DNA of 64,000 nucleotides from Pyrus communis (taxonomy: Eukaryota; Streptophyta; Magnoliopsida; Rosales; Rosaceae): positions 25,206,735 through 25,270,734 of the forward strand of contig NC_084806.1 of NCBI RefSeq assembly GCF_963583255.1, in the 5' to 3' direction. Shown here one piece after another: positions 11,713 through 23,970 of the stretch. Below the pieces are notes generated by a model, which worked only from the letters and a program-made list of their open reading frames with translations, did not search any database and was not told the DNA's origin. The translations under genes were made by a program, and so were the position numbers. Every line of letters starts with the position of its first letter. The stretch's first letter is position 1.

Positions 11713-11878
11713 TCGAAACAGAGAAGGTGCACGGGGGAAGGAGAGGATGAGGGTGAGTGTGTGGTCCAAATGCAACCAGCCAAACAACACAACAATCACC
11801 CAAAATAACAAATACCCACCAAGGGCAAAAACGTCATTTCACACCTACGGTACAAATAATCCGGAACGGGCTATCACA
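9727..11878 (-). repeat. 5' LTR of the deleted Tekay element (2152 bp)
   Basis: Bounded by TGTGATAGCC and GGGTGTGTCA on the minus strand. It contains internal repeats of 'gagtcggaaccacct' (near 10340 and 10447). A GAA/GA microsatellite at 11641-11710 creates spurious open frames on both strands. Confidence 0.85.
11641..11710. repeat. (GAA)n(GA)n microsatellite
   Basis: Uninterrupted GAA then about 27 GA units inside the LTR. Frames translating to poly(RE), (ER) or poly(SL) here are artefacts. Confidence 0.95.
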
Positions 11879-12491
11879 TCGTATGTGCCATTTAATCCTA
11901 CTTAAATTATGAATCTAATTATAAAGTTGCATATTTTAACTTTTTGCTATATGACGAGCTTTAGAGAATAAAAAAACTAAAACGTATAAAAAAAAACAAA
12001 CAAGAAGGGGGCATGATTGATCATTGTACATGAGTAAGTTTGGTAGTGGCTAGCTAGGGCGAATAGGTATACTAAGATTTAAAGTATTTTAGCATCATTT
12101 TTCTTCTACACTTCAGTTGATCTTTGATCAAGCACCTAATCGGGGCCGGGTTAGCTAGGGGGGTATTGTGGGAGAGGAGCCGACCAGTTATATATATTGT
12201 GACTACAGATTCCGGCATTTTTCCCACTCAATTTTTACTTTATGTGTATCCTTTGATTAAATAGATTACTACTACATGGCTAGCCTTTGATTAAAATTTA
12301 AGAGGCTTAATCAAAAGCAAGTACTTAATTAACTATATCTTTTTGTTAAAAAAAATTAACTATATCTTTAAAAATTTTGATTCTGAAACTGTAATACTGT
12401 GATTATGTTCCTATGCTCTCATTTTATTATTAAAGAATTACTAATTTTATTCTAAGAGTGAGAATTTTGTAACCCCAATTTATCTTGCATA
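11879..12491. other. no gene recognised
   Basis: AT-rich spacer between the Tekay element and the CACTA transposon, with no motif I can name. Confidence 0.6.
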
Positions 12492-12699
12492 CACTACCAT
12501 AAAAGAGGCTATCACTGGTGGTGTAAAACCCGACAAGAAATCATAATTTCTATCGGATTTTTGCCAAACATTTGACATCAAATCATGCAATGTCCGATAA
12601 GAGAACTGACACCACTGCTAGCTTCACGAAAAGGTTTTGATGTTGGTTAATCCCTTTAATCCACCACGAAGAAGCAAAGCAATATAAAATAAAAAAGAA

Positions 12700-12900
12700 C
12701 AATAGCGTCGGTTAAAAATGACATTGAACCTTACGTCGGTTAAAAGCGACATTAATTCCTGACGTGATGGCGGTCCTAACCGACATCAAGTAACAATTAA
12801 ATAAATAAAATATCCAACCTACTGTTGGTCTTAACCGACATCAGGTAACAATAAACAAATAAAATATCCAAACTATTGTCGGTACTAACCGACATTACCA
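12700..12900. repeat. CACTA left subterminal repeats
   Basis: Repeated 'gtcggttaaaagcgacat' and its inverse 'accgacatcaggtaaca' in both orientations. Arrays like this near each end are where the TNPA-type accessory protein binds in characterised En/Spm elements. Binding here is inferred. Confidence 0.75.
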
Positions 12901-13301
12901 AACATCTCGTTAAATAAAATAATAAATATTATGTCACCTATAAGTGACACCAAATACATTAATAATAAAACAAAAACTGACTCGGTTTTTAATTAATAAT
13001 AATTAAAAACAAATTTATATAAAAATAATACCCACAATATTTCATATGTAGGCCAAAACAAACATTAATAAAAGCTATTAACAATAACAATAGTAGCGAA
13101 CACTAACAATTATCCACCATAACAAACATTTTATATCTGCCATAACAAACACTAAATCCAACATTACAAATATAACATACCCAAAATGAGATAGAAACTA
13201 CAAATGCTGGCCAAAGTGTCATACATATCTGATAAGAAAGTGAACCAAATAAACTACTCAATAGAACTAGAGCAAGAATGTGCCCTAGATCCTTCTTCAA
13301 A

Positions 13302-14958
13302 TCATCCTTGTGATCCGGAAGCCTTCATCAAGTCCAGATCAAATGCAGCACCCGCGAGCATTCCAGAAAACCCTCCAATTGGAACATCCGAGGAAAATCC
13401 ATCAGGACAAAGCATCTCGGGTCAATATATTGGCATTTGATATGGTGGCTGCTGCATGTAAAAAAAAAAAATAAATAATGTGATTGTTATATCAACTCAC
13501 ATGTTGCTTGAACCATTCTAGAAATTCCTTCTTGCTTAGCTCCTTGATTTGTTGCATAGTTGACCTTTCTTGACGATATTTAGTTTTCAAGAATTCCTCA
13601 TGTTGCCTAGGCAATTATGTCCAAATTTAGATAATTAATTTTTTAAAGTTAAGAAAACCAATAAAAAATGAAGACGTATGATTAAATGTTCTTACCTTCT
13701 AAATGGGTTAACTTCATCACAATTATTTACAATGTTTCTATGGCATTGATCAAGAACATTTAGATTGAGCTCCACATTTTCTCCTGAACCCATATAACAT
13801 CCTTTGGAGTCAAAAATTGATAACCCACTGGATATTCCACATCCAATACCATCTTCATTTCGGCCTCTAAGGGTGCAACGAGACTCAACATCTCTAAGAT
13901 ACATGGAACAGAAAGACAAACACTCATCCACCAAATATGCTTGAGCAATAGAACCTTCAGGACGACCCTTATTATGAACATAGCGCTTCAATATTTGCAA
14001 ATACCTACAATTATAAAACGAAACACAAATTATTATAACTATTAATTAAAGTTATGACTACAATGGTAAAAAATTTATAAAAATTTGTTAATTACCATTC
14101 AATTGGATACATCCATCTATATTGAACAGATCCTGCAAGAGCTGCTTCATCTGCCAAGTGAATTAGGAGGTGCACCATTATATCAAAAAACATAGGAGGG
14201 AATATTTGTTCAAGTTGACATAATGTCAAGGCAATTCTTGAATTCAATTCCTTGAATCCTTCCTCAGACTCCATACTATACAACTGTCTAAAATTTGCAC
14301 TCAACTCTAATAATACCATTGTAATAGCTTTAGGCAAAATCGGACATATTGCAAGCGGGAGTAACAGCTGCATTAAAACATGGCAATCGTGACTTTTCAA
14401 CCCATGTATTTTTCGTTCATTCACGTGCACTCATCGTGACAAATTTGATGAATATCCATCGGGGACCTAAATAGTGGATAACACTTTGCAAAAAGCAAGT
14501 TTTTCTTCTCTTTTCAACATGAACAATGCTAGAGGTTGAAATGTTCTATTTCCTTCTCTATGTGGGTGTTGACTATGTCTTATGTTCAAGACTTTAAGAT
14601 CTGCACGTGCTTCTAATCCATATTTAGACTTTTCTATATCTAGCAATGTTCCCACCACATTGTCACATATATTCTTCTCGATATGCATAGCATCAAGATT
14701 ATGTCTAATCAACATATGCCTTCAATAAGGTAGTTCATAAAAAATAGATTTCTTATTCCACTGACTGTCACTACTTCTATTGCTCGAAGTTCTTCTTCTG
14801 CGTTGCCCAACTGAAGTATCTTTGTTTGGTTTTCCAAAAGTAAATCTCAATGTGGAAAGTTCTTTAAGACATTGTCAACTAGTCAACTGCCTTGGTGCAT
14901 TACGATGCTCTCGTCGGCCATCAAAAGTTATGGCTTGCCTTCGAAATCTATGATCATT
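13302..14958 (-). pseudogene. CACTA TNP2 transposase, C-terminal exons
   Basis: The minus strand carries the second half of TNP2. The segment 14958-14096 includes HNLDAMHIEKNICDNVVGTL and an IMVHLLIHLADEA stretch (DUF4218 type). An intron (14095-14005) follows, then the exon 14004-13696 (RYVHNKGRPEGSIAQAY), an intron (13695-13607), the exon 13606-13501 (ending KKEFLEWFKQH), and possibly a last exon from 13451 to a stop at 13302. The GT..AG sites keep phase across the first two introns. The final putative intron is only 49 nt, so it is doubtful. Several in-frame stops and a shift between 14430 and 14470 disable it. The Tekay element interrupts the gene at 14959. Confidence 0.85.
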
Positions 14959-17007
14959 TGACACACCCTGACCAAAATCAAAGCGTGCTGGCTGTCACGT
15001 GAGGGTGACGTAGTCATGTGCGCAGTGCGGAAATGATAATGATATAAAGAAATGTGAATAACTAAGAAACAAGCTAACTAATTTACACTAAGCAAATAAA
15101 AGTACAATCCCGATATTTAAGTGTGATACACCATAATCAGAGTATAGGTAGCCTAAGTGCAGTCCAGCAAGACAAGTACTAATTATATAATGCCAGAGGT
15201 GGTCCTACATTAGTGATAATTTGTCAGAACCACCATCAATTCCTCGTAAGTCACCAACAAGCACTCTTACCTAAAACCTGGAGGGGCACAGAACAGAACG
15301 TGTGAGTGGGCAAAAAAAAAGCTTTTCAAAATTATTTCAATTATTAAAGGTAGTAACCCCTCGCAGTAAAACCTGTATAATTTCCTAGAGATTAGAATAC
15401 ATATCTATATCACAACCATGCTCAGAATAGCAAAATTCATATATATGCCATGTCAAATATCTCAGCATAAAATATGTAAGCCAGGTCATATAAGTCAATG
15501 CAAATGATATATCAGCTAGAGTCACTTAACATGACCTGTATGGCTAAGTCTATAGCTCATTCATCCAGCATCCATCCAGCCGGAGTCACCAATGTGACCT
15601 GTACGACTCAACCAATAGCTCAACAAGTATGCCTGCACACGAGTCGGAACCACCTAAAGTGATCTGTATGACAGGATTGGGTGTAAATAAATATGCTCAA
15701 GTGCTACGATCACGTGCAGATTGTGTGAATGATCACGGGTCACCTACCAGTCAGAACCACCTATAGTGGTCTGTACTACAGGACTATGCACCTAACTTGG
15801 ATCCAAGGTGAGCGTCTGGTGCGAGAGGTGAACATTACGTGAAGGATTGTGCCCTGACCACAGGCGGGAACACTAACACCGGGGTGCAGGTTATGAGCTA
15901 TAGATACATCTCAGCATAATCATGCAACTCACATCCATAATTTATAAACTCACCTGGAACTTACCTGAGCGTTCTCAGTGTCAAACATAAATATGTGCAA
16001 ATGCATATTCTAAATATAAAACATTTGGCATGGCATTTTAAAACACAAGTCCATATAAACACGTTTTCTGGGAAAATACCAAGCATATATATATATATAT
16101 AGAAAACCAAAAACCTGCTCACTAATATGTGGAAGGGTCATAGCCCTCGAATCTCGCTTGACTGTGCTCGTCCTCTGGAAAAGTCTCACCTATATGCGAA
16201 ACAACTATTTTAACACTATTTTAAGCAAATAAGCAAAATTAGATAATAACTTCTCATACATTGCTCAATTGGGGTATTTGAATATACCATCGTGGCCTAC
16301 ATAACCCCACGAACATCCCTTCATTTTTAGAATAATTTTCTAAGTTCCCACTAGCCCTCACGCGCTAGCCAAGGCACGACTACACGCGCGGCCACACGCA
16401 AGCACGTGCCTAGCACACTGGACGGAATCCCTAATGGCATTAGGGAATATTACGTTAAATAATGAAATATACCATTAAATATACTTGATGTCGTTAGCAT
16501 ATTTTATCAACTTTCACAGAATATTCTCTTCCTTCTTCCTTGGTTCGCCAAAGTCCGACGCCGGCCACCGCTGCTATAGTTGGATTCTGGGAATATTTCA
16601 AACCTTAATATCTCATCCATTTCTCAATCAAAATTCATGAAATTTGTACCAAAATGAAGCTTAGGACGAAAGGAACACATCCTTACCACTTTTAGGTCCT
16701 AAAACCTACAAAATTTGGCCAGAAAAATCTCGATAGTCCAACCACCACTGCAACTCGATGAACTAAAAAAAATCAGAAAGGAAGAGAGAGAGAAGTCAAC
16801 GGGTGTGTGTGTGGTCTAGGGGTTAGCCAACCAAACAAAATAAAACAAAAATCTTAAGTTCTAATTAGGTCCAACTATTTAGGAAGGAAAAGAATTGGTT
16901 CCAAACCCTAAGCTCATTCACACAACACACTCAATGTTCAAGGGCATAAAAGTCATTTCCATGCTATCGAGGACAAAATATATTATAATTCAAGACGGGT
17001 TGTCACA
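14959..17007 (-). repeat. 3' LTR of the nested Tekay element (2049 bp)
   Basis: TGTGACAACCCG..TGTGTCA ends on the minus strand. Compared with the other LTR it lacks about 290 bp near 16765. It keeps segments missing from the other LTR, and it holds in the original orientation the stretch (about 16356-16663) that is flipped there. Confidence 0.9.
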
Positions 17008-17020
17008 ACCTACCCCTCTT
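17008..17020 (-). other. polypurine tract
   Basis: AAGAGGGGTAGGT immediately before the 3' LTR on the minus strand. It is the plus-strand DNA priming site of the retroelement. Confidence 0.85.
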
Positions 17021-17066
17021 AAGAAAATTTTGTCCCCGAAATGTCGTACTGTAATATAACAATACA

Positions 17067-17648
17067 CTAATAATCATAAAACAAGCATGGATACAAATCC
17101 CTTACATGATCCTCCGTCTCCCAGGTAGCTTCCTCCACCAAGTGATTTCTCCACAAAACTTTCACTAAGTGCACTGTCTTATTCCTCAAAACCTTGTCTT
17201 TCCAATCCAAAATTGTCATCGGCTCCTCATCATAAGTCAAATCTGGATGAATTTCCAATGGTTGAGAAGGTATCACATGTGATGGATATGAGACATAATG
17301 ACGAAGCATGGAAACATGAAAAACATCGTGCACTTTAGATAACTTTGGAGGCAACCCAAGTCTATAAGTAACTTTACCGACTCACTCGATGATTTAATAC
17401 GGTCCGATGTACCTAGGAGTTAGCTTACCCTTTTTCCCGAACCATACTACACCCTTCCACGGTGATAACTTTAAAAATACCCAAACACCAACTTTATACA
17501 CCCGGTCAGTGGCATGCTTGTCTGCTAGACTCTTTCGTCGATCTTGGGCCGCTTTCAAGTTAGACTTAATTACCTGAATATTCTGAGTAGTCTCATCTAC
17601 AATCTCAGGACCCACCAATATTCTTTCACCAACCTTCGACCAACACAA
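17067..17648 (-). pseudogene. integrase C-terminus with chromodomain
   Basis: Two minus-strand frames (17648-17394 and 17354-17067) cover the end of pol. The first holds the integrase C-terminal GPY/F-type region (VWVFLKLSPWKGV..GKLTPRYIGPY). The second runs from VHDVFHVSMLRHY to a chromodomain-like module (ILDWKDKVLRNKTVHLVKVLW, then EATWETEDHV), which in chromoviruses binds modified histones and steers integration. A stop lies between the two. The chromodomain supports placement among Tekay/Del chromoviruses. Confidence 0.85.
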
Positions 17649-17702
17649 TGGCGTACGTCAAGACTTACCATAAAGTGCCTCAAAATGTGACATACCAATG
17701 CT

Positions 17703-18210
17703 CTAATGGTAGCTGTTATTGTAGGCAAATTCCATCAAATCTAACCGTTGATGCCAGGCGTCGCCAAACTGTAATACAGAAGATCTTAACATATCCTCCA
17801 ACGTCTGAATAGTTCTTTCATATTGCCTGTCTGTATGAGCATGATATGTTGTACTACAGAGTAACTTCGAACCAAGAGCCTGCTGAAATGCCACCCATAA
17901 CTTAGAAGTGAACCTCGGATCCCTATCCGAAATGATACTAACTGGAACCCCATGGTATTTAACAATCTTCGATATGAATAACTCAACTAATCTACTTAAG
18001 GAATATTTCTCCCTTACTGGAATAAAGTGCGCTGATTTAGTAAGCCGATCCACTATCACCCAAATACCATCGTAACCATTTCGTGTACGAGGAAGTTTAT
18101 ACACGAAATCCATGGTGATATCTTCCCATTTCCACTGTGGTATGGGAAGTGGCTGCATCAATCCAAATGGCTTTTTCCTTTCAGCTTTGACTTATTAACA
18201 AATGGCACAC
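17703..18210 (-). pseudogene. Ty3 integrase catalytic core
   Basis: The minus frame 18161-17703 carries the DD35E core: the aspartate of TMDF, then SIISDRDPRF, then the glutamate of RQYERTIQ, followed by FAYNNSYH. This enzyme joins retroelement cDNA to host DNA. Upstream of 18161 the sequence up to 18210 encodes the second CxxC half of the zinc-binding domain, followed by two stops. At 18211 the frame is cut by the solo LTR. Confidence 0.9.
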
Positions 18211-18686
18211 TGATAGGAGCATATTTATGCGACTTAAATGGCTTGTTCTCGTACATTTACGTTATGTTTCTTTAGTTATTTTAGTACTTTAAGCTATTTT
18301 CATGTGTTTGTAGGTCCAAAGGGCTAAAGGAGCAAAAAGATGCATTTTGGAGACTTTTGGAGCACTTTTGGGCTAAGGACGGATAGCTTATGCTTGAAGC
18401 CAAAGTGTTGGACGAAATTGAAGACCTAATTGGAGCCAAAGTGTTGGAACCTTGTTCTCTTTAGTTTTAGGACATTTAAACCTTTCCTAATCCCAATCAT
18501 GCCATGCATAACACACATCCATTCTAACACATTGTCATTGCACATGCATTTCCTTCATTAGTTAACCCACATGCACTTATCACTTATCATCACCACATAT
18601 CATATCACTTAATCACTTATCACTTATCATCACCACTTAACCACTTATCATATCATAACCACATATCATATCACTTATCACTTATC

Positions 18687-18842
18687 ACCTACAACATCCA
18701 CCTACTTCACCTACAACATCCACCTACTTCACCTACAACATCCACCCACTTCACCTACAACATCCACCTACTTCACCTACAACATCCACTTCACCTACAA
18801 CATCCACCTACTTCACCTACAACATCCACCTACTTCACCTAC
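18687..18842 (+). repeat. 22-bp minisatellite in the solo LTR
   Basis: About six to seven copies of 'cacctacaacatccacctactt', one shortened. It is preceded (18555-18690) by degenerate 'cacttatcatcaccacatatca' repeats. Confidence 0.85.
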
Positions 18843-19059
18843 AAATGACATAGTCATATGTTCCCTCCACTACTCCTATAAATACCCTTGCATTCATTCA
18901 TTCATGGACATCTCATTTCATACACAACACATTACAAACACATTCTCCCTTCCCTAGCCGTGAGCTTCCCATCCAAACCATCTTTCCATTTCCACCACTC
19001 CTCATCCATTTCCATAATCCCCCAAACCTCACCTTAGACCTTGTGCTACAACAACGAGG

Positions 19060-19256
19060 AAGATAAGAGGGCCTAAACGTTCATACAATTCAAGTGTGAG
19101 TTGTTGGAATGTTTAGGTGTTTCTTTGATTTCAAAGTTTAAATTTAATTCTCTTTGTTTTGTACGTATGAGGAATGGAAGAGAAGAGTGCCTAAACGTTC
19201 ATACAATTCAAGTTTGAGTTGTTGGAATGTTTAGGTGTTTCTTTGATTTCAAAGTT
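19060..19256 (+). repeat. duplicated block in the solo LTR
   Basis: The stretch 'gcctaaacgttcatacaatt..gatttcaaag' occurs twice (about 19071-19133 and 19189-19252). The same duplication is present in the inverted copy at 32440-32620, so it predates both insertions. Confidence 0.85.
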
Positions 19257-20206
19257 ATGAGGAACTAAACCCCCTTTAGCTAGGGGGTGATTCGAAACTA
19301 TGTTTATATTTGCAATATGAATTGATTAACTTTCGTTGGAATTTCATAAGTTGTGGATTCAATTTGTTTAACCGTTTGATTGATAACTTATTTATGAATG
19401 TTTATTAAGAATGCACGCTTAATTTTCATGCATGAATATGACACTAGAATATAAGTGAATTTCACCTAATCGTTATGAACTTATATTCACAAGTAGTGGA
19501 GGTTGCTTATAAACAATCGCGTTAAATGAATTCTTGGCACGAGTTTCATGCTCATCATAGTAACGAATGCCTCGTCAACACTTATAGTTTTCATAATGCT
19601 TAATGATCTTTGATTGTATCTTTATTGTGCTTTTCACGTAAAGGACTTTTGGAGAATGTGGTGAATTGCGTTGCGCTAACCCATCCAATTCATTAACTTA
19701 AGGAAAACTTGACGGTTAATTTAAGCGGACCTAATTAACCCGGGGCGTTGAGTTTCATAATTTATCGAAAGACCAACTGAGAATCAATCTTGTATGCAAG
19801 TGTAACATGTGTGGAGAAGAACCCCTTGGCTATTCCATCATCCATATTTTATTCTTATTTATATTTACATTCTGTTTTAATTGCAATTTGTTCATTTAGT
19901 TTAATTTTGTCAAAACCTAAATCCCCCTTTACTTTAATGTCAAATTAGTTAGAAATCAATTTAGTTTGTGTTTTTAAGAGTTTTGAGTCTTTTGAACTTG
20001 TTAGAATCTGTTTAGTTTATGTTTTAAAGTATTTTTGAATTCTTTGAGTCTAGTTTAGTGTTTTATATTGTTTTTACGTTTTTAAGTCAGTTTCCAAGAG
20101 ATTAACAATCCCTCCTAATCCCCGGTCCAGAACGATCCCTACTTGCACCTATACTACAATTTGACAAAAAGAGGGTTTAATTTGTGCGCGTATAAAACTC
20201 GCATCA

Positions 20207-20860
20207 CACACCTACTCATATATTCAGCAATTTCTCTTTTCATGCTAGACCAGTAATAAAATGGTCGAATGGTATGATACATTTTAGTACCCCAAGGATG
20301 CATTGCATATGCCGATATATGCGCTTCATCAAGAATTTCTTTCTTTAATTCAGCATTATTTGGCGCGTACATTCGTCTCTCTTGCATAAGCATACCATCA
20401 GACTCCCGAACTCTAAGATCTTTCTTTTTCCCCTGTGATAAAGCTTGAATTAACTTCTGGGTTTCTTCATCATTCATCTGAGCCTCGAGCACACGATCAA
20501 TTAAAATTGGTCTGACTTGGAAACTAGCAAGCAAAGCTTCATCTCGATCTTCCACTTCTAACTTCACTCTAATGGATCTCAAATCTGCAAGAAGAGGGAT
20601 ACGACAAGCGTATAAAGCATTAATTTGGCCTTGAGACTTCCTACTAAGTGCGTCTGCCACCACATTTGCACAACCCGGGTGATACTCAATCGTGCAATCA
20701 TAATCATTGAGCAATTCAATCCATCTTTATTGTCAATGATTAAGATCCCTCCGAGTGAAAAGATACTGAAGAATTTTATGATCCGTAAAAATCTTACATT
20801 TTTCACCATAAAGATAATGTCTCTAAATCTTCAAGGCAAAGATAATGGCTACTAATTCAA
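20207..20860 (-). pseudogene. RNase H end and integrase zinc-binding domain
   Basis: The minus frame 20714-20154 begins with the end of RNase H (CTIEYHPGCANVVADALSRK), followed by a linker and the integrase HHCC domain (AHISAYAMHPWGTKMYHTI, then RC). The domain is cut at 20207 by the solo LTR, and the matching second half lies beyond 18210. Further upstream (20715-20860) come more RNase H residues with several stops. The domains remain recognisable and the protein is dead. Confidence 0.88.
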
Positions 20861-22205
20861 GATCATGAGTAGGATAATTCATCTCATGAGGCTTCAACTG
20901 TCGCGAAGCATAAGCAATCACCCTACCATGCTACATTAAAACACAACCTAGACCATTCAAGGAAGCATCACTATAGATCTCAAAATTACCACTATTATCT
21001 TGGAGCGTCAAAACAGGTGCATGAGTGAGACAATACTTCAACTGCTGGAAACTCTGCTGACAATTATCGTCCCACTCAAATCTAACATCTTGGCTTGTCA
21101 ACCTCGTTAGTGGTAATGCAATAACTGAAAAATCTTTAACAAACTGTCGATAATAACCTGCTAGACCAAGGAAACTCCATACCTTCGTGACGGTTCGTGG
21201 CTGCTCCTAATTTTCAACAGCTGCTACCTTTTGAGGGTCTACCTGAATACCTTGGGTGGATATAACATGTCCCAAAAATGCCACTTAATTTAACCAAAAT
21301 TGGCATTTGCTAAACTTAGCATACAATTGATGTTCCCTCAATTTCTTCAACACCAAAGTAAGATGTCGAACATTCTCTGCTTTAGACTTTGAGTACACCA
21401 GAATATCATCAATAAAGACAATGATAAACCTGTCTAAATATGGCTGGAATACTCAATTCATCAAATCCATAAAAGCTGCAGGTGCATTAGTTAACCCAAA
21501 TCGCATCACAAGAAACTCATAATGACCATATCGAGTCCTAAAAGCAGTTTTAGGAACATCCTCACTTTTAATCTTCAATTGATAGTAACCAAACCTCAAA
21601 TCAATCTTAGAAAATACACAGGCGCCCCGAAGCTGATCAAATAAATCATCTATACGCTACAACGGATAACGGTTTTTAATTGTTACCCGATTCAACTGAC
21701 GATAATCAATACATAACCTCAAAGTCCCATCTTTCTTTCGCACAAATAAAACTGGAGCTCCTCAGGGTGACATACTAGGCTGAATAAAACCCTTATCAAC
21801 TAATTCCTGCAACTGAATTTTCAATTCTCTCAATTCAGTAGGAGTCATTCGATAAGGAGTTAAAGATATAGGGTCTATACCTGGAAGTAAATCAATGGTG
21901 AACTCCACATCTCGGTATGGCGATAGTCCAGGTAAATCATCAGGGAATATGTCAGGAAAATGCCTAACTACTCGCACATCCTCCACACTACTAGGAGTAT
22001 TATCATTCAACACCACATGAGCCAAATATCCCTGACAACCTTTCTTTAACAATCTTTTAGCCCTTATGGCAGAAATAACACCCTGCCTCACCCCACTACG
22101 ATCACCCATAAATGTAACCTCAGGTAACCTAGGACGATGAAACGTAACTGTCTTCCCATAACAATGTATATTGGCACGATTGTAATGTAACCAATATGTG
22201 CCCAA
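20860..22205 (-). pseudogene. Ty3 reverse transcriptase and RNase H
   Basis: Runs on the minus strand from the protease-RT linker (22205-21762, with LPGLSPYRDVEFTIDL and LQELVDKGFIQPS) through the RT palm. The catalytic [10 protein letters not shown] is intact near 21390-21430, and the RNase H start (FEIYSDASLNGLGC) follows. In the intact family this copies element RNA into DNA and degrades the template. At least eight in-frame stops are present. The ones I checked sit at Trp, Gln or Arg codons and are explained by single C-to-T changes on one strand or the other. Confidence 0.9.
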
Positions 22206-22229
22206 AATAATATCAAAATCAACAATATC

Positions 22230-22469
22230 TTACGGGATGAGGTCAGCTGGCATAACAACATCCTTTACTAACACGGGACATCTTGGATATACACAACTAA
22301 TATAACATCTCTCCCCTCTAGGCATTACAAACTTTAAATCATACCCAAGAGGTGTAGGATGAGGTTGTGTCGTCTGAGCAAACGTATGAGAAATAATAGA
22401 ATGTGTAGCACCACAATCAATTAATACTCTAGCAAAATGACCAAGAATATTAAACGTACCCATGATCAA
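22230..22469 (-). pseudogene. Ty3 aspartic protease
   Basis: The frame contains ARVLIDCGATHSIISHTFA, the retroelement aspartyl protease active site (D-x-G-A-T), followed by the usual LGYDLKFVMPRG spacing. It would cleave the gag-pol polyprotein. A stop follows at 22227-22229, ahead of the RT frame. Confidence 0.88.
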
Positions 22470-22499
22470 ATGAGGATTATTCTGAGCATCCTGCAGTGT

Positions 22500-23890
22500 A
22501 ATGTGGTGAATACGTCCCTGTGCCTGCTATCGTCCTCCTCAACCTCTGCTAGCCTGATTACCACATCCCTGCACATTACGCCCCTGGCCTGGTTGACTAA
22601 GTTGCCTTGATGGTCTTACACTACTAGAAGCAACCTCTACGTGCTGGGACTGTCCTCCAAGATACCATTGAGGCCCATCAGCTAAATAGGGAGGATACGA
22701 CGTATAACCTCCAGGCTACTGAGGGTAACCACTTTGATAATATGGATCATGCGGATATTGATACTGCCCTGCAGAATAAGGAGCTACATCATCCTGATAA
22801 TAATAAGCGTCCCCACGATCAATCTGGGCATAACTACTAGATCCTGGAACCTGCTGGATCGGAACTGGTGGTGGTGAGAAAGGCAGCTGGGGTTTCTGCT
22901 GGTTCTGTGGACAATGAATAACCCTATACCCCATTTGACCACAAGTATAGCATCCACTGCTACCTCGCTAACACTCCCCCAAATGTCTATTATTACATCT
23001 GCGGTATAAGGTAGCACCTGTGCTACCAGAATCCTTCTATCTCAGAAAACGAGGACCTCCAGAAAATCTACCACCTCTTCTCTGCCCATTGGAACTCAAA
23101 CCCCCGCTAGAAAAACTGGAACTAGCACCACTTCTCTTAAAGCTTTGAGTCTTACGAGGTCCCTAAGACGATTGACCCTTATCTTTATCATTTTTATTCT
23201 GGCCACTATCTTTTTCTTCTTCCTCTTTGCTATCACTGGGCATGTTCTCTGAATCTTTAATTCGAAGCAAAATCTGATAAAACTCCTGGTAACTAGCACG
23301 CAGAGTTGTGGTCACTATAGAACGCCACTTCTTTCGAGTACCCAACGTAAAACGACGGAGTATCTCAACCGGATTAGCAGCAATTTCCGGGTGATAACGA
23401 GACAAATTAGTAAACCTCTTGTAGTACTCATTAGCTATCATCATTCCATGCTTCAGGTGTGTAAATTCTTGCTTCTTGCGAACTATATGCTATGAAGGAA
23501 TGAATCTCTTCTGAAATAACTGTTTAAAAACTTCCCAATCAGCAACTTCCTCTGGTGATAACTAATAAGACTCCTGTCTCCACCAAAATGCAAGCTCCTG
23601 ACCTAAAATCTAGGTAGTCGTCTCAACCCACTTATCTTTAAGGAGATTTCCCTGTCTCTGCATCAAACGGAAAGTCTTCTCAAAATGATTAAGCCACTGC
23701 TCAGCTCCCTTATGTCCTTCATTACCCATCCCATAAACTTATCCAATTTCAAATTATACATAGTCTCTAGAAGAGTCATCTGGGGAGGGCGAAGCAAAGA
23801 CTGAATAGCATTGGCTATAGCTTCCCCTAACTGAGCAATATTAGGGAAACTAGACTCAGCAGAGGAACGTGGCTCTCTACGAGGCGGCAT
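22500..23890 (-). pseudogene. Ty3 (Tekay) gag
   Basis: On the minus strand the ATG at 23890 gives MPPRREPRSSAESS, as in the neighbouring deleted element. The capsid region follows with a shift near 23735 and several stops (for example WRQESY then stop). The frame 23444-23163 covers NEYYKRFTNLSRYHPEIAANP to the basic linker. The zinc knuckle CYTCGQMGYRVIHC lies around 22920-22960, but its histidine is replaced by tyrosine (TAT), so it could not bind zinc normally. A Tyr/Gln/Pro-rich tail leads into the protease. Confidence 0.88.
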
Positions 23891-23955
23891 AATTCTGACA
23901 GAAGATACCAAAATAATTAGAATATTCACAAGATATGCAGGACTACCAAACCTAG

Positions 23956-23967
23956 GCTCTAATACCA
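23956..23967 (-). other. primer-binding site, tRNA-Met type (decayed)
   Basis: TGGTATTAGAGC on the minus strand, just inside the 5' LTR. It is one transition away from the TGGTATCAGAGC seen at 9711-9722. Confidence 0.85.
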
Positions 23968-23970
23968 AAC

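Larger units (their letters stand above)
8645..11878 (-). mobile_element. Ty3 Tekay/Del-type retrotransposon, internally deleted
   Basis: Read on the minus strand: a 5' LTR (11878 to 9727), a primer-binding site, a partial gag, then an abrupt junction into the terminal part of the 3' LTR (about 9120 to 8645). Protease, RT, RNase H, integrase and the first three quarters of the 3' LTR are gone. The outer flanks are TCATA (8640-8644) and TCGTA (11879-11883), a 5-bp target duplication differing by one transition. Gag and LTR are close to those of the element at 14959-25702, which gives the lineage. Confidence 0.85.
18211..20206 (+). mobile_element. solo LTR (Athila-like family), inserted in the Tekay integrase
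   Basis: Starts TGATAGGAGCATATTTATGC and ends AAACTCGCATCA. The flanks are CACAC (18206-18210) and CACAC (20207-20211), a perfect 5-bp duplication. No internal region is present, so unequal LTR recombination removed the rest. It interrupts the CxxC knuckle of the integrase zinc-binding domain. Family assignment comes from the related LTR at 42242-43437, which is followed by an Athila-type primer site and gag. It contains a 22-bp minisatellite and a duplicated block. Confidence 0.9.

Noticed and set aside
11316..11905. Long overlapping frames on both strands with poly(SL), poly(RE) or poly(ER)
   Set aside because: They translate the GA/GAA microsatellite inside an LTR.
18687..18842. Regular repeats resembling a CRISPR array
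   Set aside because: Units are contiguous without unique spacers and lie in a eukaryotic LTR.
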